A stretch of 64,000 nt of DNA from VBDM01 sp964430565. Lineage in GTDB: Bacteria > Pseudomonadota > Gammaproteobacteria > Burkholderiales > SG8-39. The notes beneath the pieces were generated by a model. It saw only the letters and a program-made list of their open reading frames with translations, was not told where the DNA came from and did no database searches. The stretch spans positions 62,001-126,000 of the forward strand of contig CAYSFD010000028.1 of NCBI GenBank assembly GCA_964430565.1, written 5' to 3'. This document shows, piece by piece, positions 51,887 through 60,732 of the stretch. A program made the translations under genes and the position numbers. How positions within the stretch are numbered: position 1 is the first letter of the stretch; each line of letters opens with the position of its first letter.

Positions 51887-52843
51887 ATGGCCACGAAACA
51901 GGCAAGACCCGACAGTGCCCCGACCGACGGAGAGCACTTCCCGATCCGCACCGTCTCCACCCTCACCGGGGTGAACGCGATCACGCTGCGCGCCTGGGAG
52001 CGCCGCTACGGGCTGGTCAAGCCGGTGCGTACCGAGGGCGGCCACCGGCTGTACACGCGCGCCGACATCGATAGCATCCATAGCATCCTTGCGATGCTCG
52101 AGGCCGGGGTCGCGATCGGCGGGGTGCGGCCCGCGCTCGACGCCAAGGGGGGAGACGCCCGGCGAGCGAGCGGCAAGAGCCCGTGGGCCGGATTCCGCGC
52201 GCGCATGTTCACAGCGATCGCCCAGTTCGACGAGGTCCGCCTCGAGGACGTGTACAACGAGCTTCTGGCTCTGTACCCGACCGAGCGCGTCACGCGCGAG
52301 GTCCTAATGCCGCTGCTCGCCGAGCTGGGCGAGCGCTGGGCGAGCGCCCCTGGCGGGATCGCCGAGGAGCATTTCTTCGGCGTGTACATGCGGAACAAAC
52401 TGGGCGCGCGCTTCCACCATCGCAACCGCGCCGTCTCCGGGCCGAAGCTGCTGGCGGCCTGCCTGCCCGGCGAGCAGCACGAGATCGGGCTCTTGCTGTT
52501 TGCGCTCGCCGCGCACGACGAAGGCTTTCAGATGGTGCTGCTCGGGGCGGACCTGCCGCTCGTCGAGGTCGCGGTCGCCGCGCGCCGCTCGCGCGCGAAC
52601 GCCGTGGTGCTGTCGGGCTCGATCGAGCCGAAGGCGGCGCTGCTCGAGAGCGAGCTGCCGCAGCTCCTGCGCGAGGCCGGCGTTCCCGTGTTCGTAGGGG
52701 GCCTCACTTCGGTGCGCCGGCGGGACGCGCTGGTGGCCGCCGGAGTCGAGCCGCTCGGCATCGACATCGCCGCGGGCCTTCGCCACATCGGCGCCGCGTT
52801 CGCGCGCAAGCCGCGCGGCGCGGACCGCCGGAAACACGACTAA
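51887..52843 (+). CDS. MerR-type regulator with B12-binding domain (CarH/LitR photoreceptor family)
   Basis: A 318-residue transcription factor. The MerR winged helix (about 18-62: IRTVSTLTGVNAITLRAWERRYGL) is followed by a four-helix and Rossmann cobalamin-binding module. Trp151, Glu161 and His162 (W-x9-EH) and the lower-ligand motif ExHxxG (Glu196, His198, Gly201) match Trp131, Glu141-His142 and His177 of Thermus CarH in order and nearly in spacing. The equivalent of CarH His132 is Ala here. By family knowledge adenosylcobalamin allows DNA binding in the dark and light breaks the complex. It heads an operon of lipid genes, 12 bases before the next. Confidence 0.88.
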   Translation: MATKQARPDSAPTDGEHFPIRTVSTLTGVNAITLRAWERRYGLVKPVRTEGGHRLYTRADIDSIHSILAMLEAGVAIGGVRPALDAKGGDARRASGKSPWAGFRARMFTAIAQFDEVRLEDVYNELLALYPTERVTREVLMPLLAELGERWASAPGGIAEEHFFGVYMRNKLGARFHHRNRAVSGPKLLAACLPGEQHEIGLLLFALAAHDEGFQMVLLGADLPLVEVAVAARRSRANAVVLSGSIEPKAALLESELPQLLREAGVPVFVGGLTSVRRRDALVAAGVEPLGIDIAAGLRHIGAAFARKPRGADRRKHD

Positions 52844-52855
52844 AGGAGATTCCCC

Positions 52856-53902
52856 ATGAGCGTATCCAACCTCGCAGTCAACTGGATCGAGCAGGGCCTG
52901 GTGCCGGACAGCGTGATCCGCGCCGGGATCCGGCGGCTCGCGCGCGAGCGCCTGGCCGAAATCGGCGCCGACGACGTCGAGGCGGCCGCCGGGAAGCTCG
53001 AGGCCTTCGTGTCCGAAATGCAGCGCTCGCCCGTTGCGCTCGTCCCGGAGAAGGCGAACGAGCAGCACTACGAGGTCCCGGCCGCTTTCTACGAAATCGC
53101 GCTCGGGCGCCATCGCAAGTACAGCGCCTGCTACTGGCCCGCGGGTGTCGCGAGCCTGGACGACGCCGAGACCGCGGCGCTCGCCGCGACCTGCGAGCGT
53201 GCGGAGCTGGCCGACGGCCAGCGCATCCTCGAGCTTGGCTGCGGTTGGGGATCGCTCACGCTGTGGATGGCGGCGCACTACCCGAATGCGCACATTACCG
53301 CGGTCTCGAACTCGAATTCGCAGCGCGAGCACATCCTCGCCGAGGCGGCACGCCGCAATCTCAGCAACATTGCGGTGCTGACCTGCGACGTGAACCGCTT
53401 CGACATCGACCAGCGGTTCGATCGCGTCGTTTCGGTCGAGATGTTCGAGCACATGCGAAATTGGCGCGAGCTGCTCGCGCGTGTGCATGGCTGGCTCAAG
53501 CCGGGCGGGCGGTTCTTCATGCACGTGTTCGTGCACCGCTCGGTTCCGTACGCCTTCGAGGTGCGCGACGCAAGCGACTGGATGAGCCGCCACTTCTTCT
53601 CAGGCGGAATGATGCCGAGCGACGATCTCGCGCTGCGCTTCCAGGAGCACTTGCGGCTCGCGCGGCGCTGGCGCTGGGACGGCACGCACTACGAGAAGAC
53701 CGCCAATGCCTGGCTCGCGAACGTCGATGCGCGCCGCGACGAGGTGCTACCCGTTCTCGCCTTCACCTACGGCGCAGAGGCGGCCGCGCATTGGCTGCAG
53801 CGCTGGCGCATTTTCTTCATGGCCTGCGCCGAGCTCTTTGGTTACGACCGCGGCCAGCAGTGGTGGGTGAGCCACTACCTGTTCGAGCGTCCGGCCGTCT
53901 GA
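52856..53902 (+). CDS. Cyclopropane-synthase-like SAM methyltransferase 1
   Basis: A 348-residue class I methyltransferase. The SAM loop is LELGCGWGSLTLW near 125-137, followed by VSVEMFEHMRNW and WLKPGGRFFMHVFVH. The N-terminal NEQHYEVPAAFYEIALGRHRKYSACYW resembles the lipid-entry region of Cfa-family enzymes. It is shorter and more divergent than the second methyltransferase at the operon end. AAAGGAG precedes the ATG. A role in methylating an unsaturated acyl chain is inferred from family and neighbours. Confidence 0.85.
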   Translation: MSVSNLAVNWIEQGLVPDSVIRAGIRRLARERLAEIGADDVEAAAGKLEAFVSEMQRSPVALVPEKANEQHYEVPAAFYEIALGRHRKYSACYWPAGVASLDDAETAALAATCERAELADGQRILELGCGWGSLTLWMAAHYPNAHITAVSNSNSQREHILAEAARRNLSNIAVLTCDVNRFDIDQRFDRVVSVEMFEHMRNWRELLARVHGWLKPGGRFFMHVFVHRSVPYAFEVRDASDWMSRHFFSGGMMPSDDLALRFQEHLRLARRWRWDGTHYEKTANAWLANVDARRDEVLPVLAFTYGAEAAAHWLQRWRIFFMACAELFGYDRGQQWWVSHYLFERPAV

Positions 53903-53916
53903 GCGCGGGAATCGAT

Positions 53917-54471
53917 ATGACGGTCGCCATCAACTTCATTGCCTTTCAACTCGGTTGGTTCGCCTGCGTGCTCGGCGCTGCGCACGGGCTCGCGTGGGCC
54001 GGCACCGGCCTTGCGCTCGCCGTCGTCGCCTGGCACCTCAGCCGCGCGAACGCGCCGAGCGCCGAGCTCATGCTTATCTTGATCGCCGCTGGCATCGGCG
54101 CGGTATGGGACAGCGGTCTCGCTGCACTCGGCTGGATCCGCTATCCGAGCGGCGTGCTCATCGAAGGCACCGCGCCGCACTGGATCGTCGCGCTGTGGAT
54201 GCTGTTCGCGACCACCCTCAACGTGAGCCTCGGCTGGCTGAAGCGCAGCATGGCGCTTGCCGCCGCGTTCGGCGCGCTCGGCGGTCCGCTCGCCTATTTC
54301 GGCGGGGCCAAGCTCGGCGCGCTGGAGTTGGCGGAGCAGGGCGCGGCGCTTGCCGCACTCGCGCTCGGCTGGGCCGTGCTGACGCCGCTCTTGCTGCAGG
54401 TCGCGCGCCGCTACGACGGCTACCGGGGCGCGAAAGGCGCCACCGTGCGCGCGGAGGCGAGCCATGCTTGA
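53917..54471 (+). CDS. DUF2878 inner-membrane protein
   Basis: A 184-residue protein with five or six hydrophobic segments (INFIAFQLGWFACVLGAAHG; LMLILIAAGIGAVWDSGLAALGW; VALWMLFATTLNVSLGWL). This is the DUF2878 pattern. Members are typically found beside DUF1295 and Cfa-like genes. Function unknown. It overlaps the next gene by eight bases. Confidence 0.82.
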   Translation: MTVAINFIAFQLGWFACVLGAAHGLAWAGTGLALAVVAWHLSRANAPSAELMLILIAAGIGAVWDSGLAALGWIRYPSGVLIEGTAPHWIVALWMLFATTLNVSLGWLKRSMALAAAFGALGGPLAYFGGAKLGALELAEQGAALAALALGWAVLTPLLLQVARRYDGYRGAKGATVRAEASHA

Positions 54472-55243
54472 TCTCCAGGCCGCCTTGCTCGCCCTCGCGG
54501 CGATCGCGCTGCTCGCCGCGACCGGCTGGGTGCTGAGCGTTGGAAAGCGCGACGTGAGCATCGTCGACAGCCTGTGGTCGCTGTTCTTCCTGCTCGGCGC
54601 GGCGGTGTACGCCGCCGGGCTCGATGCGATCGGGCCGCGCGCGACGCTGCTCCTCGCCATGGCCGCAATCTGGGCGCTGCGCCTTTCGGTCCACATCACC
54701 TGGCGCGGCTGGGACGAGCCCGAGGACCGGCGCTACCAGGCGATCCGCGCGCGCAACCAGCCCGGCTTCGCCTGGAAGAGCCTGTACCTCGTCTTCGGCT
54801 TGCAGGCGCTGCTCGCCTGGGTCATCTCGGCGCCCCTGTATACGGGCATCGGCGCCGCCGCACCGCTCAGTGCGCCCGATTACGCCGGCGCGGCGCTCTG
54901 GGCGGTCGGCTTCGTCTTCGAGGCCGTCGCTGACGGGCAACTCGTCCGATTCAAGTCCGACCCCGCGAATCGCGGCAAGGTGCTCGATCACGGCCTGTGG
55001 CGCTACAGCCGACATCCGAACTATTTTGGCGAAGCGCTGCTGTGGTGGGGCTGGTTCCTCGTCGCCGTCGCCGCAGGCGGCTGGTGGACGGTGTTCGCGC
55101 CGCTGCTCATGACCTTCCTGCTGTTGAAGGTTTCGGGGGTCGCGCTGCTCGAAAAGGATATCGGCGAGCGACGGCCCGACTATCGCGCCTACGTCGCGCG
55201 CACCAACGCCTTCATCCCCGGGCGCCCGAGGGAAACCGCATGA
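54464..55243 (+). CDS. DUF1295 membrane enzyme (steroid 5-alpha-reductase-like)
   Basis: A 259-residue polytopic protein. The C-terminal signature FKSDPANRGKVLDHGLWRYSRHPNYFGE is that of DUF1295, related to steroid 5-alpha-reductase and to isoprenylcysteine methyltransferases. Together these enzymes act on lipids within the membrane using NADPH or SAM. It overlaps both neighbours, so it is translationally coupled. Confidence 0.88.
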   Translation: MLDLQAALLALAAIALLAATGWVLSVGKRDVSIVDSLWSLFFLLGAAVYAAGLDAIGPRATLLLAMAAIWALRLSVHITWRGWDEPEDRRYQAIRARNQPGFAWKSLYLVFGLQALLAWVISAPLYTGIGAAAPLSAPDYAGAALWAVGFVFEAVADGQLVRFKSDPANRGKVLDHGLWRYSRHPNYFGEALLWWGWFLVAVAAGGWWTVFAPLLMTFLLLKVSGVALLEKDIGERRPDYRAYVARTNAFIPGRPRETA

Positions 55244-55869
55244 GCCGCTTTCGATTATTCCTGCTCGCCGTCGCGCTCGCGCCCGGCCTCGCGCTGGCGA
55301 ACGCCGAGCGCGAATGGCGCTTCCGCGTGCTGCTCGACGGCAGCGAGGTCGGCACGCACACGTTCCGCGTCACCGAGCGCGGCGGCGATCGGCGCGTCGA
55401 GAGCGATGCGATCTTCACGGTGAAGTTCCTCTTCATCAACGCCTACACCTACGCCCACGAGGCGCGCGAGCGCTGGCGGGGCGACTGCCTCGCGCAGCTC
55501 GATGCGCGCACTGACGACAACGGCAAGCGCAGCGTCGTACGCGGCGCAAGCAACGGGGCCAAGTTCGAGGTCGAAGTCCCCCGCGGCGCCCAGCTACCCG
55601 CTTGCGTGATGAGCTTCGCCTACTGGAACCCGGCCATGCTCGAGCAGCCGCGGCTGCTGAACGTCCAGACCGGCGAGCTCACCGATGTACGCATCGAGCC
55701 GCTCGGCGAGGAAACCGTGCGGGTGCGCGGCGCCGCGACGAACGCTCGGCGCTACGCAGTGCACGCGCCCAAGTTCCGCATCGACCTCTGGTACGCCGCC
55801 GGCGAAAACTGGGTGCAGCTCGAATCGCGCACCGAGAGCGGCCGCATGCTGCGCTACGAGATCCAATAG
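55240..55869 (+). CDS. Exported DUF6134-like protein
   Basis: A 209-residue protein with a signal peptide ending ALAN. The body is beta-rich (REWRFRVLLDGSEVGTHTFRV; AIFTVKFLFINAYTYAHEARERW; DLWYAAGENWVQLES). I assign it to the DUF6134 group by overall pattern. It may bind or carry a lipid in the periplasm with the lipocalin encoded next. The start overlaps the DUF1295 stop (ATGA). Confidence 0.72.
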   Translation: MSRFRLFLLAVALAPGLALANAEREWRFRVLLDGSEVGTHTFRVTERGGDRRVESDAIFTVKFLFINAYTYAHEARERWRGDCLAQLDARTDDNGKRSVVRGASNGAKFEVEVPRGAQLPACVMSFAYWNPAMLEQPRLLNVQTGELTDVRIEPLGEETVRVRGAATNARRYAVHAPKFRIDLWYAAGENWVQLESRTESGRMLRYEIQ

Positions 55870-55896
55870 TCCTTCAAGTATCAGGGAAGAACAGAC

Positions 55897-56442
55897 ATGA
55901 CATCACTTAAGACATCCTTGTTCGCGTCGCTGCTTGCGCTCTGCGGCTGCCAGTCGGTGCCGCTGCCTCCTCTCGCGACCGTGCCCAAGGTCGAGCTCGA
56001 CCGCTTCATGGGGGACTGGTACGTGATCGCCAACATTCCGACCTTCATCGAGAAGGGCGCGCACAACGCGGTCGAGTCCTACCGCCTCGCCACGGACGGC
56101 ACCATCGAAACGACTTTCACGTTTCGCGCCGACGGCTTCGACGGCCCGCAGAAGCGCTACACCCCGCGCGGCTTCGTGCTCGACCGCGAGTCGAACGCGG
56201 TGTGGGGCATGCAGTTCCTCTGGCCGATCAAAGCGGACTACCGCATCGTCTACCTGAATCCGGAATACACGCAGACTGTGATCGGCCGCACAGCGCGCGA
56301 CTACGTCTGGGTGATGGCGCGCACGCCCGAGATTCCCGAAGCCGACTACACGCGCATCGTCGAATGGCTCGGCACTCAGGGCTACGACGCGAGCCGCATC
56401 CAGAAGGTGCCGCAGCGCTGGGCGCCGCGGACCGGGGGTTGA
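55897..56442 (+). CDS. Outer-membrane lipocalin (Blc-like lipoprotein)
   Basis: A 181-residue lipocalin with a lipoprotein-type signal (LLALCGCQS). The lipocalin signature LDRFMGDWYVIANIP is followed by the second conserved region VWGMQFLWPIKADYRIVYLNPEY. Bacterial Blc binds fatty acids and lysophospholipids. In this operon it probably transports the modified fatty acid or its precursor. Four bases separate it from the desaturase gene. Confidence 0.88.
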   Translation: MTSLKTSLFASLLALCGCQSVPLPPLATVPKVELDRFMGDWYVIANIPTFIEKGAHNAVESYRLATDGTIETTFTFRADGFDGPQKRYTPRGFVLDRESNAVWGMQFLWPIKADYRIVYLNPEYTQTVIGRTARDYVWVMARTPEIPEADYTRIVEWLGTQGYDASRIQKVPQRWAPRTGG

Positions 56443-56446
56443 GTCG

Positions 56447-57403
56447 ATGGCAATCCAGAATTCGATTCAAGCCGCAACCCGGCCGCCGGGCGCGGGCGCC
56501 TTCGGCGCGCTGCGCGCCTGGCTCGACAACGCCGCGGCGCCGGCGGGTGACGCGCGCGGCATCGACTGGGCGCGGGTTCTGCCTTTCATCGCCCTGCATC
56601 TCGGTTGCCTTGCGGTTTTTTGGACCGGGTGGAGCGCGACCGCGCTGCTCACCGCGCTCGCTCTCTACGCCGTGCGCATGTTCGCGATCACGGGCTTCTA
56701 CCACCGCTACTTCTCGCACAAGACGTTCCGCACTTCGCGCGCGATGCAGCTCGCGTTCGCGATCCTCGGTGCGAGCGCCGTGCAGCGCGGGCCGCTGTGG
56801 TGGGCCTCGCAGCACCGCCATCACCACGCGCACGCCGACGACGAGCGCGACGCTCACTCGCCGCACCGACACGGCTTTCTGTGGGCGCACTTGGGCTGGT
56901 TTCTCGCCCGCGAGAACTTCGCCACGCGCAGCGAGCTGGTGAAGGATCTCGCGAAATACCCGGAATTGCGCTTCCTCGACCGCTTCGACGTGGTGGTGCC
57001 CCTCGGGCTGCTTGCGCTGCTCTACGGCACGGGCGAGTGGCTCGCATACGCCCATCCAGAGCTCGCCACCGACGGATCGATGCTCGTGGCGTGGGGGTTC
57101 TGCGTTTCGACGGTGGCGCTGTACCACGCCACCTTCACGGTCAATTCGCTCGCGCACACGATCGGCCGCAGGCGCTATGCCACCCGCGACAGCTCGCGCA
57201 ACAACCCGTGGCTCGCGCTGCTGACCTTCGGTGAGGGCTGGCACAACAACCACCATCATTTCCCGGGCTCTGCGCGCCAGGGCTTTTACTGGTGGGAAAT
57301 CGACCCGACCTACTACGGGCTGCGGCTGCTCGCGTGGGCAGGGCTGGTCCGGGATCTGCGGCCCGTGCCGGCTGCGATCCGCGATGCGCGTCGACATCCA
57401 TGA
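56447..57403 (+). CDS. Membrane fatty-acyl desaturase
   Basis: A 318-residue di-iron desaturase of the acyl-CoA/delta-9 type. All three histidine boxes are present: HRYFSH at 86-91, QHRHHHAHADD near 123 and HNNHHH at 266-271. Membrane segments surround them. It can make the double bond that the methyltransferases in this operon would then modify. The stop overlaps the next start. Confidence 0.9.
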   Translation: MAIQNSIQAATRPPGAGAFGALRAWLDNAAAPAGDARGIDWARVLPFIALHLGCLAVFWTGWSATALLTALALYAVRMFAITGFYHRYFSHKTFRTSRAMQLAFAILGASAVQRGPLWWASQHRHHHAHADDERDAHSPHRHGFLWAHLGWFLARENFATRSELVKDLAKYPELRFLDRFDVVVPLGLLALLYGTGEWLAYAHPELATDGSMLVAWGFCVSTVALYHATFTVNSLAHTIGRRRYATRDSSRNNPWLALLTFGEGWHNNHHHFPGSARQGFYWWEIDPTYYGLRLLAWAGLVRDLRPVPAAIRDARRHP

Positions 57404-58674
57404 AGATCGCCGTCATCGGCTCCGGCATCGCCGGCAACGTCGCCGCCTGGCATCTCGCGCGCGACCACGAGGTCACGGTGTTCGAGGCGGGTTCGCACGC
57501 GGGCGGCCACACGCACACGCACGAGGTGGAGCAGGCCGGCCGGCGCTACAGCGTCGATACCGGCTTTATCGTCTTCAACGACTGGACCTATCCGAACTTC
57601 ATCCGCCTGCTCGAGGAGCTCGGCGTTGCTTCGCAGCCGAGCCCCATGAGCTTCTCGGTGCGCGACGAGCAGAGCGGCCTCGAATACAACGGCACTTCGC
57701 TCGACAGCCTGTTCGCGCAGCGGCGCAACCTGTTGCGGCCTGCATTCTGGCGCATGATCCGCGACATCCTGCGCTTCAACCGCGAGGCGCCGGCGCTGAT
57801 CGGGCAGGCGGACGACGGCATCTGCTTGGGCGACTATCTTGCGGCAAACCGCTACTCGCGCGAGTTCGTCGAGCACTACATTGTCCCGATGGGCGCGGCA
57901 ATCTGGTCCACCGACCCGGCGAGCATGCGGCGCTTTCCGGCGCGCTACTTCGTGCGCTTCTTCCACAACCACGGCATGCTGTCGGTCGATCGCCGCCCGC
58001 AGTGGCGCGTCATCCGCGGCGGCTCGGCGCGCTACGTCGAGGCGCTCACCGCGCGCTTCCGCGAGCGCATCCGGCTCGATACGCCGGTGCAGTCGGTGCG
58101 GCGCGTCGCCGGGCAGGTGTACGTCAAGGCGCGCGGCCACGAGACCGAGCGCTTCGACGCCGTGTTCATCGCCTGCCACAGCGACCAGGCGCTCGCGATC
58201 CTCGCGGACGCGACGCCGCTCGAGCGCGAGATCCTCGGCGCGATTCCGTACCAGACCAACGAGGCGGTGCTGCACACCGACACGCGGCTCATGCCGAAGG
58301 CGCGGCGCGCCTGGGCGGCGTGGAACTGCCACGTGCTCGCCGATCACCGCGACCAGGCCGCGCTCACCTACAACATGAACATCCTGCAGACGCTGGATTC
58401 GCCGGAGCCGTTCCTCGTCACGCTCAACCGCAGCGAGGCGATCGATCCGGCGAAGATCGTCAAGCGCATCCGCTACGAGCACCCGCTGTATACGCCGGCC
58501 GGAGTGGCGGCGCAGGCGCGCCAGGGGGAAATCAATGGCCCGCTGAACACCTATTTCTGCGGCGCCTATTGGCGCTTCGGGTTCCACGAAGACGGCGTCG
58601 TGAGCGCGCTCGCCGCGCTCGATCACTTTCACCAACGCAGCCATGCACAGCGCACTCTATATAGGGCGGGTTAG
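57400..58674 (+). CDS. FAD-dependent amine-oxidase-type oxidoreductase
   Basis: A 424-residue flavoprotein. FAD loop IGSGIAGNVAAWHLA near residue 6-20, EAGSHAGGHTHTHEVEQAGR next, and an NAD(P)-binding-like body. The family is the amine oxidase/phytoene desaturase-like group found beside DUF1365 and Cfa genes. I infer it oxidises or desaturates the fatty-acyl product (for example to a furan or a further unsaturated form). It overlaps DUF1365 by 32 bases. Confidence 0.85.
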   Translation: MKIAVIGSGIAGNVAAWHLARDHEVTVFEAGSHAGGHTHTHEVEQAGRRYSVDTGFIVFNDWTYPNFIRLLEELGVASQPSPMSFSVRDEQSGLEYNGTSLDSLFAQRRNLLRPAFWRMIRDILRFNREAPALIGQADDGICLGDYLAANRYSREFVEHYIVPMGAAIWSTDPASMRRFPARYFVRFFHNHGMLSVDRRPQWRVIRGGSARYVEALTARFRERIRLDTPVQSVRRVAGQVYVKARGHETERFDAVFIACHSDQALAILADATPLEREILGAIPYQTNEAVLHTDTRLMPKARRAWAAWNCHVLADHRDQAALTYNMNILQTLDSPEPFLVTLNRSEAIDPAKIVKRIRYEHPLYTPAGVAAQARQGEINGPLNTYFCGAYWRFGFHEDGVVSALAALDHFHQRSHAQRTLYRAG

Positions 58675-59437
58675 GCACCGGCGCAGCGCGCCGCGCGCGC
58701 ACGCCTTCGAGTACCGCCTGTTCATGGCGTACCTCGACCTCGCCGAGCTCGGCCGCGTGTTCCGCGGCCGCTGGCTGTGGTCGGCGCGGCGGCCGGCGCT
58801 CGCCTGGTTCAGACGCGCAGACTATTTGGGCAATCCGGACGTGCCGCTCGATCAGGCGGTCCGCGACCGGGTCGCCGCCGAGACCGGCCGCCGCCCGCTG
58901 GGACCGATCCGCATGCTGACGCATCTGCGCTATTTCGGGATCTGCTCCAACCCGGTGACCTTTTACTACTGCTTCGATGCCGCCGACACGCGCGTCGAGA
59001 CCATCGTCGCGGAGATCACCAACACGCCGTGGAACGAACGCCACGCCTACGTGCTCGCCGACTCCGGCAACGAAGGCCGCGGCGCAGTCAGGCGGCACCG
59101 CTTCGGCAAGTGCTTCCACGTCTCGCCGTTCATGGAGATGGCGCTCGACTACGATTGGCGCTTCGGCGCGCCGGGCGAGCGCCTCGGCGTGCACATGGGA
59201 AACTTCAAGCACGCGACCAAAGTCTTCGACGCCACACTGACGCTCGAGCGGCGCGCGATCAACGGCGCGAGCCTCGCGCTCGCGCTCGCGTCCTTTCCGC
59301 TCATGACGGCGCAGGTCGTGCTGGCGATCTACTGGCAGGCGCTCAGGCTGTGGCTCAAGCGCGTTCCTTTTCACACCCATCCGAAGAAACTGGCGCAGTC
59401 CGGGCACGGGCGCGCCGTAGAGGAGAGCAACCGATGA
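58643..59437 (+). CDS. DUF1365 family protein
   Basis: A 264-residue protein of DUF1365: LYIGRVRHRRSAPRAHAFEYRLFMAYLDLAEL, LLTHLRYFGICSNPVTFYYCFD-like core (here MLTHLRYFG), VAEITNTPWNERHAYVL and FHVSPFMEMALDYDWRF. It is repeatedly found with the preceding FAD enzyme and a Cfa-like methyltransferase. The reaction is not established. Start and stop both overlap neighbours. Confidence 0.88.
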   Translation: MHSALYIGRVRHRRSAPRAHAFEYRLFMAYLDLAELGRVFRGRWLWSARRPALAWFRRADYLGNPDVPLDQAVRDRVAAETGRRPLGPIRMLTHLRYFGICSNPVTFYYCFDAADTRVETIVAEITNTPWNERHAYVLADSGNEGRGAVRRHRFGKCFHVSPFMEMALDYDWRFGAPGERLGVHMGNFKHATKVFDATLTLERRAINGASLALALASFPLMTAQVVLAIYWQALRLWLKRVPFHTHPKKLAQSGHGRAVEESNR

Positions 59438-60732
59438 GCACCACCACTTTTCCCCGCATCGCCCCCGGCACGACGCCCAAACTGCATGCCCTCGACGCGC
59501 TCGCGAAGCGCGCGGCGCTCGGCCGGCTCGCGGGCCTGCGCCGCGGTGAGGTTACGCTCATCGAGGGAGCCGAGCGCTTGCGCTACGGAGAGCCCGACGA
59601 ACGCTGCCCGCTGCGGGCCGAGGTCCGGGTGCACGATCCGCGCTTCTGGAGCGAACTTGCCTTCGGCGGCTCGATCGGTGCAGGCGAGGCGTACATGCTG
59701 GGCTACTGGAGCGCGGACGACCTCACCGATCTGGTGCGCATCCTGGTGCAGAACCGCGAAGTGCTCGACGGCATGGAGACCGGTCTTGCGCGGCTGACCG
59801 CGCCGCTGCAGAAAGGACTGCACTGGCTCAACCGCAATACGCGCGCGGGCTCGCGGCGCAACATCGCGGCGCACTACGATCTCGGCAACGATTTCTTCAA
59901 GCTGTTCCTCGACCCGACGATGATGTACTCGAGCGCGATCTTCGAGCGCCCGGCGATGACGCTGGAAGAGGCGCAGCGCGCGCGCCTGGATCGTATCTGC
60001 CGCATGCTCGAGCTGAAACCCGGCGATCACCTGCTCGAGATTGGCACCGGCTGGGGCGGGATGGCAATGCACGCCGCGCAGCACTACGGCTGTCGCGTCA
60101 CCACGACCACGATCTCGAGAGAGCAGCACGCGCTCGCGCGCGAGCGCATCGCCGCCGCCGGGCTCTCGGATAGCATCACGCTGCTGCTCGAGGATTACCG
60201 CGACCTGCGCGGCCGCTACGACAAATTGGTGTCGATCGAGATGATCGAGGCGGTGGGCCACCACTTCTACGACGCTTATTTCAGCCAGTGCGGGCACTTG
60301 CTAAAGGACAACGGGCTGATGCTGCTGCAGGCCATCACCATCGCCGACCAGCGCTACGAGGCGGCGCGCAGGTCGGTGGACTTCATCCAGCGCTACATCT
60401 TCCCGGGCAGCACCATTCCCTCGGTGACCGTGATGCTGGAATCGCTCACACGCACGACCGATCTCAAGCTCGTCCACCTGGAGGACATCGGCCTGCATTA
60501 CGCGACCACGCTGCGCAAGTGGCGCGAGAACTTCTTCGGCAACATCGAGGCGGTGCGCGCGCTCGGCTATCCCGAGCGCTTCATTCGCATGTGGGAGTTC
60601 TACCTTTGTTACTGCGAGGGCGGATTCGAGGAGCGCGCGATCGGCGACGTGCAGATGCTGCTCGCCAAGCCCGGTAATCGCAGGGCGCCGGTTCGCCAGT
60701 CCGAGTACATCACTCCGGTGATAGGGGCCTGA
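59434..60732 (+). CDS. Cyclopropane-fatty-acid-synthase-family methyltransferase 2
   Basis: A 432-residue Cfa-family enzyme. The substrate-binding N-domain is followed by NIAAHYDLGNDFFKLFLDPTMMYSSAIF, SAM loop LEIGTGWGGMAMHAA near 202-214, SIEMIEAVGHHFY and the Cfa signature FIQRYIFPGSTIPS. The length is close to Escherichia coli Cfa. It methylates double bonds in membrane phospholipids. It is the last gene of the operon and overlaps the convergent dehydrogenase gene by 23 bases. Confidence 0.92.
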   Translation: MSTTTFPRIAPGTTPKLHALDALAKRAALGRLAGLRRGEVTLIEGAERLRYGEPDERCPLRAEVRVHDPRFWSELAFGGSIGAGEAYMLGYWSADDLTDLVRILVQNREVLDGMETGLARLTAPLQKGLHWLNRNTRAGSRRNIAAHYDLGNDFFKLFLDPTMMYSSAIFERPAMTLEEAQRARLDRICRMLELKPGDHLLEIGTGWGGMAMHAAQHYGCRVTTTTISREQHALARERIAAAGLSDSITLLLEDYRDLRGRYDKLVSIEMIEAVGHHFYDAYFSQCGHLLKDNGLMLLQAITIADQRYEAARRSVDFIQRYIFPGSTIPSVTVMLESLTRTTDLKLVHLEDIGLHYATTLRKWRENFFGNIEAVRALGYPERFIRMWEFYLCYCEGGFEERAIGDVQMLLAKPGNRRAPVRQSEYITPVIGA

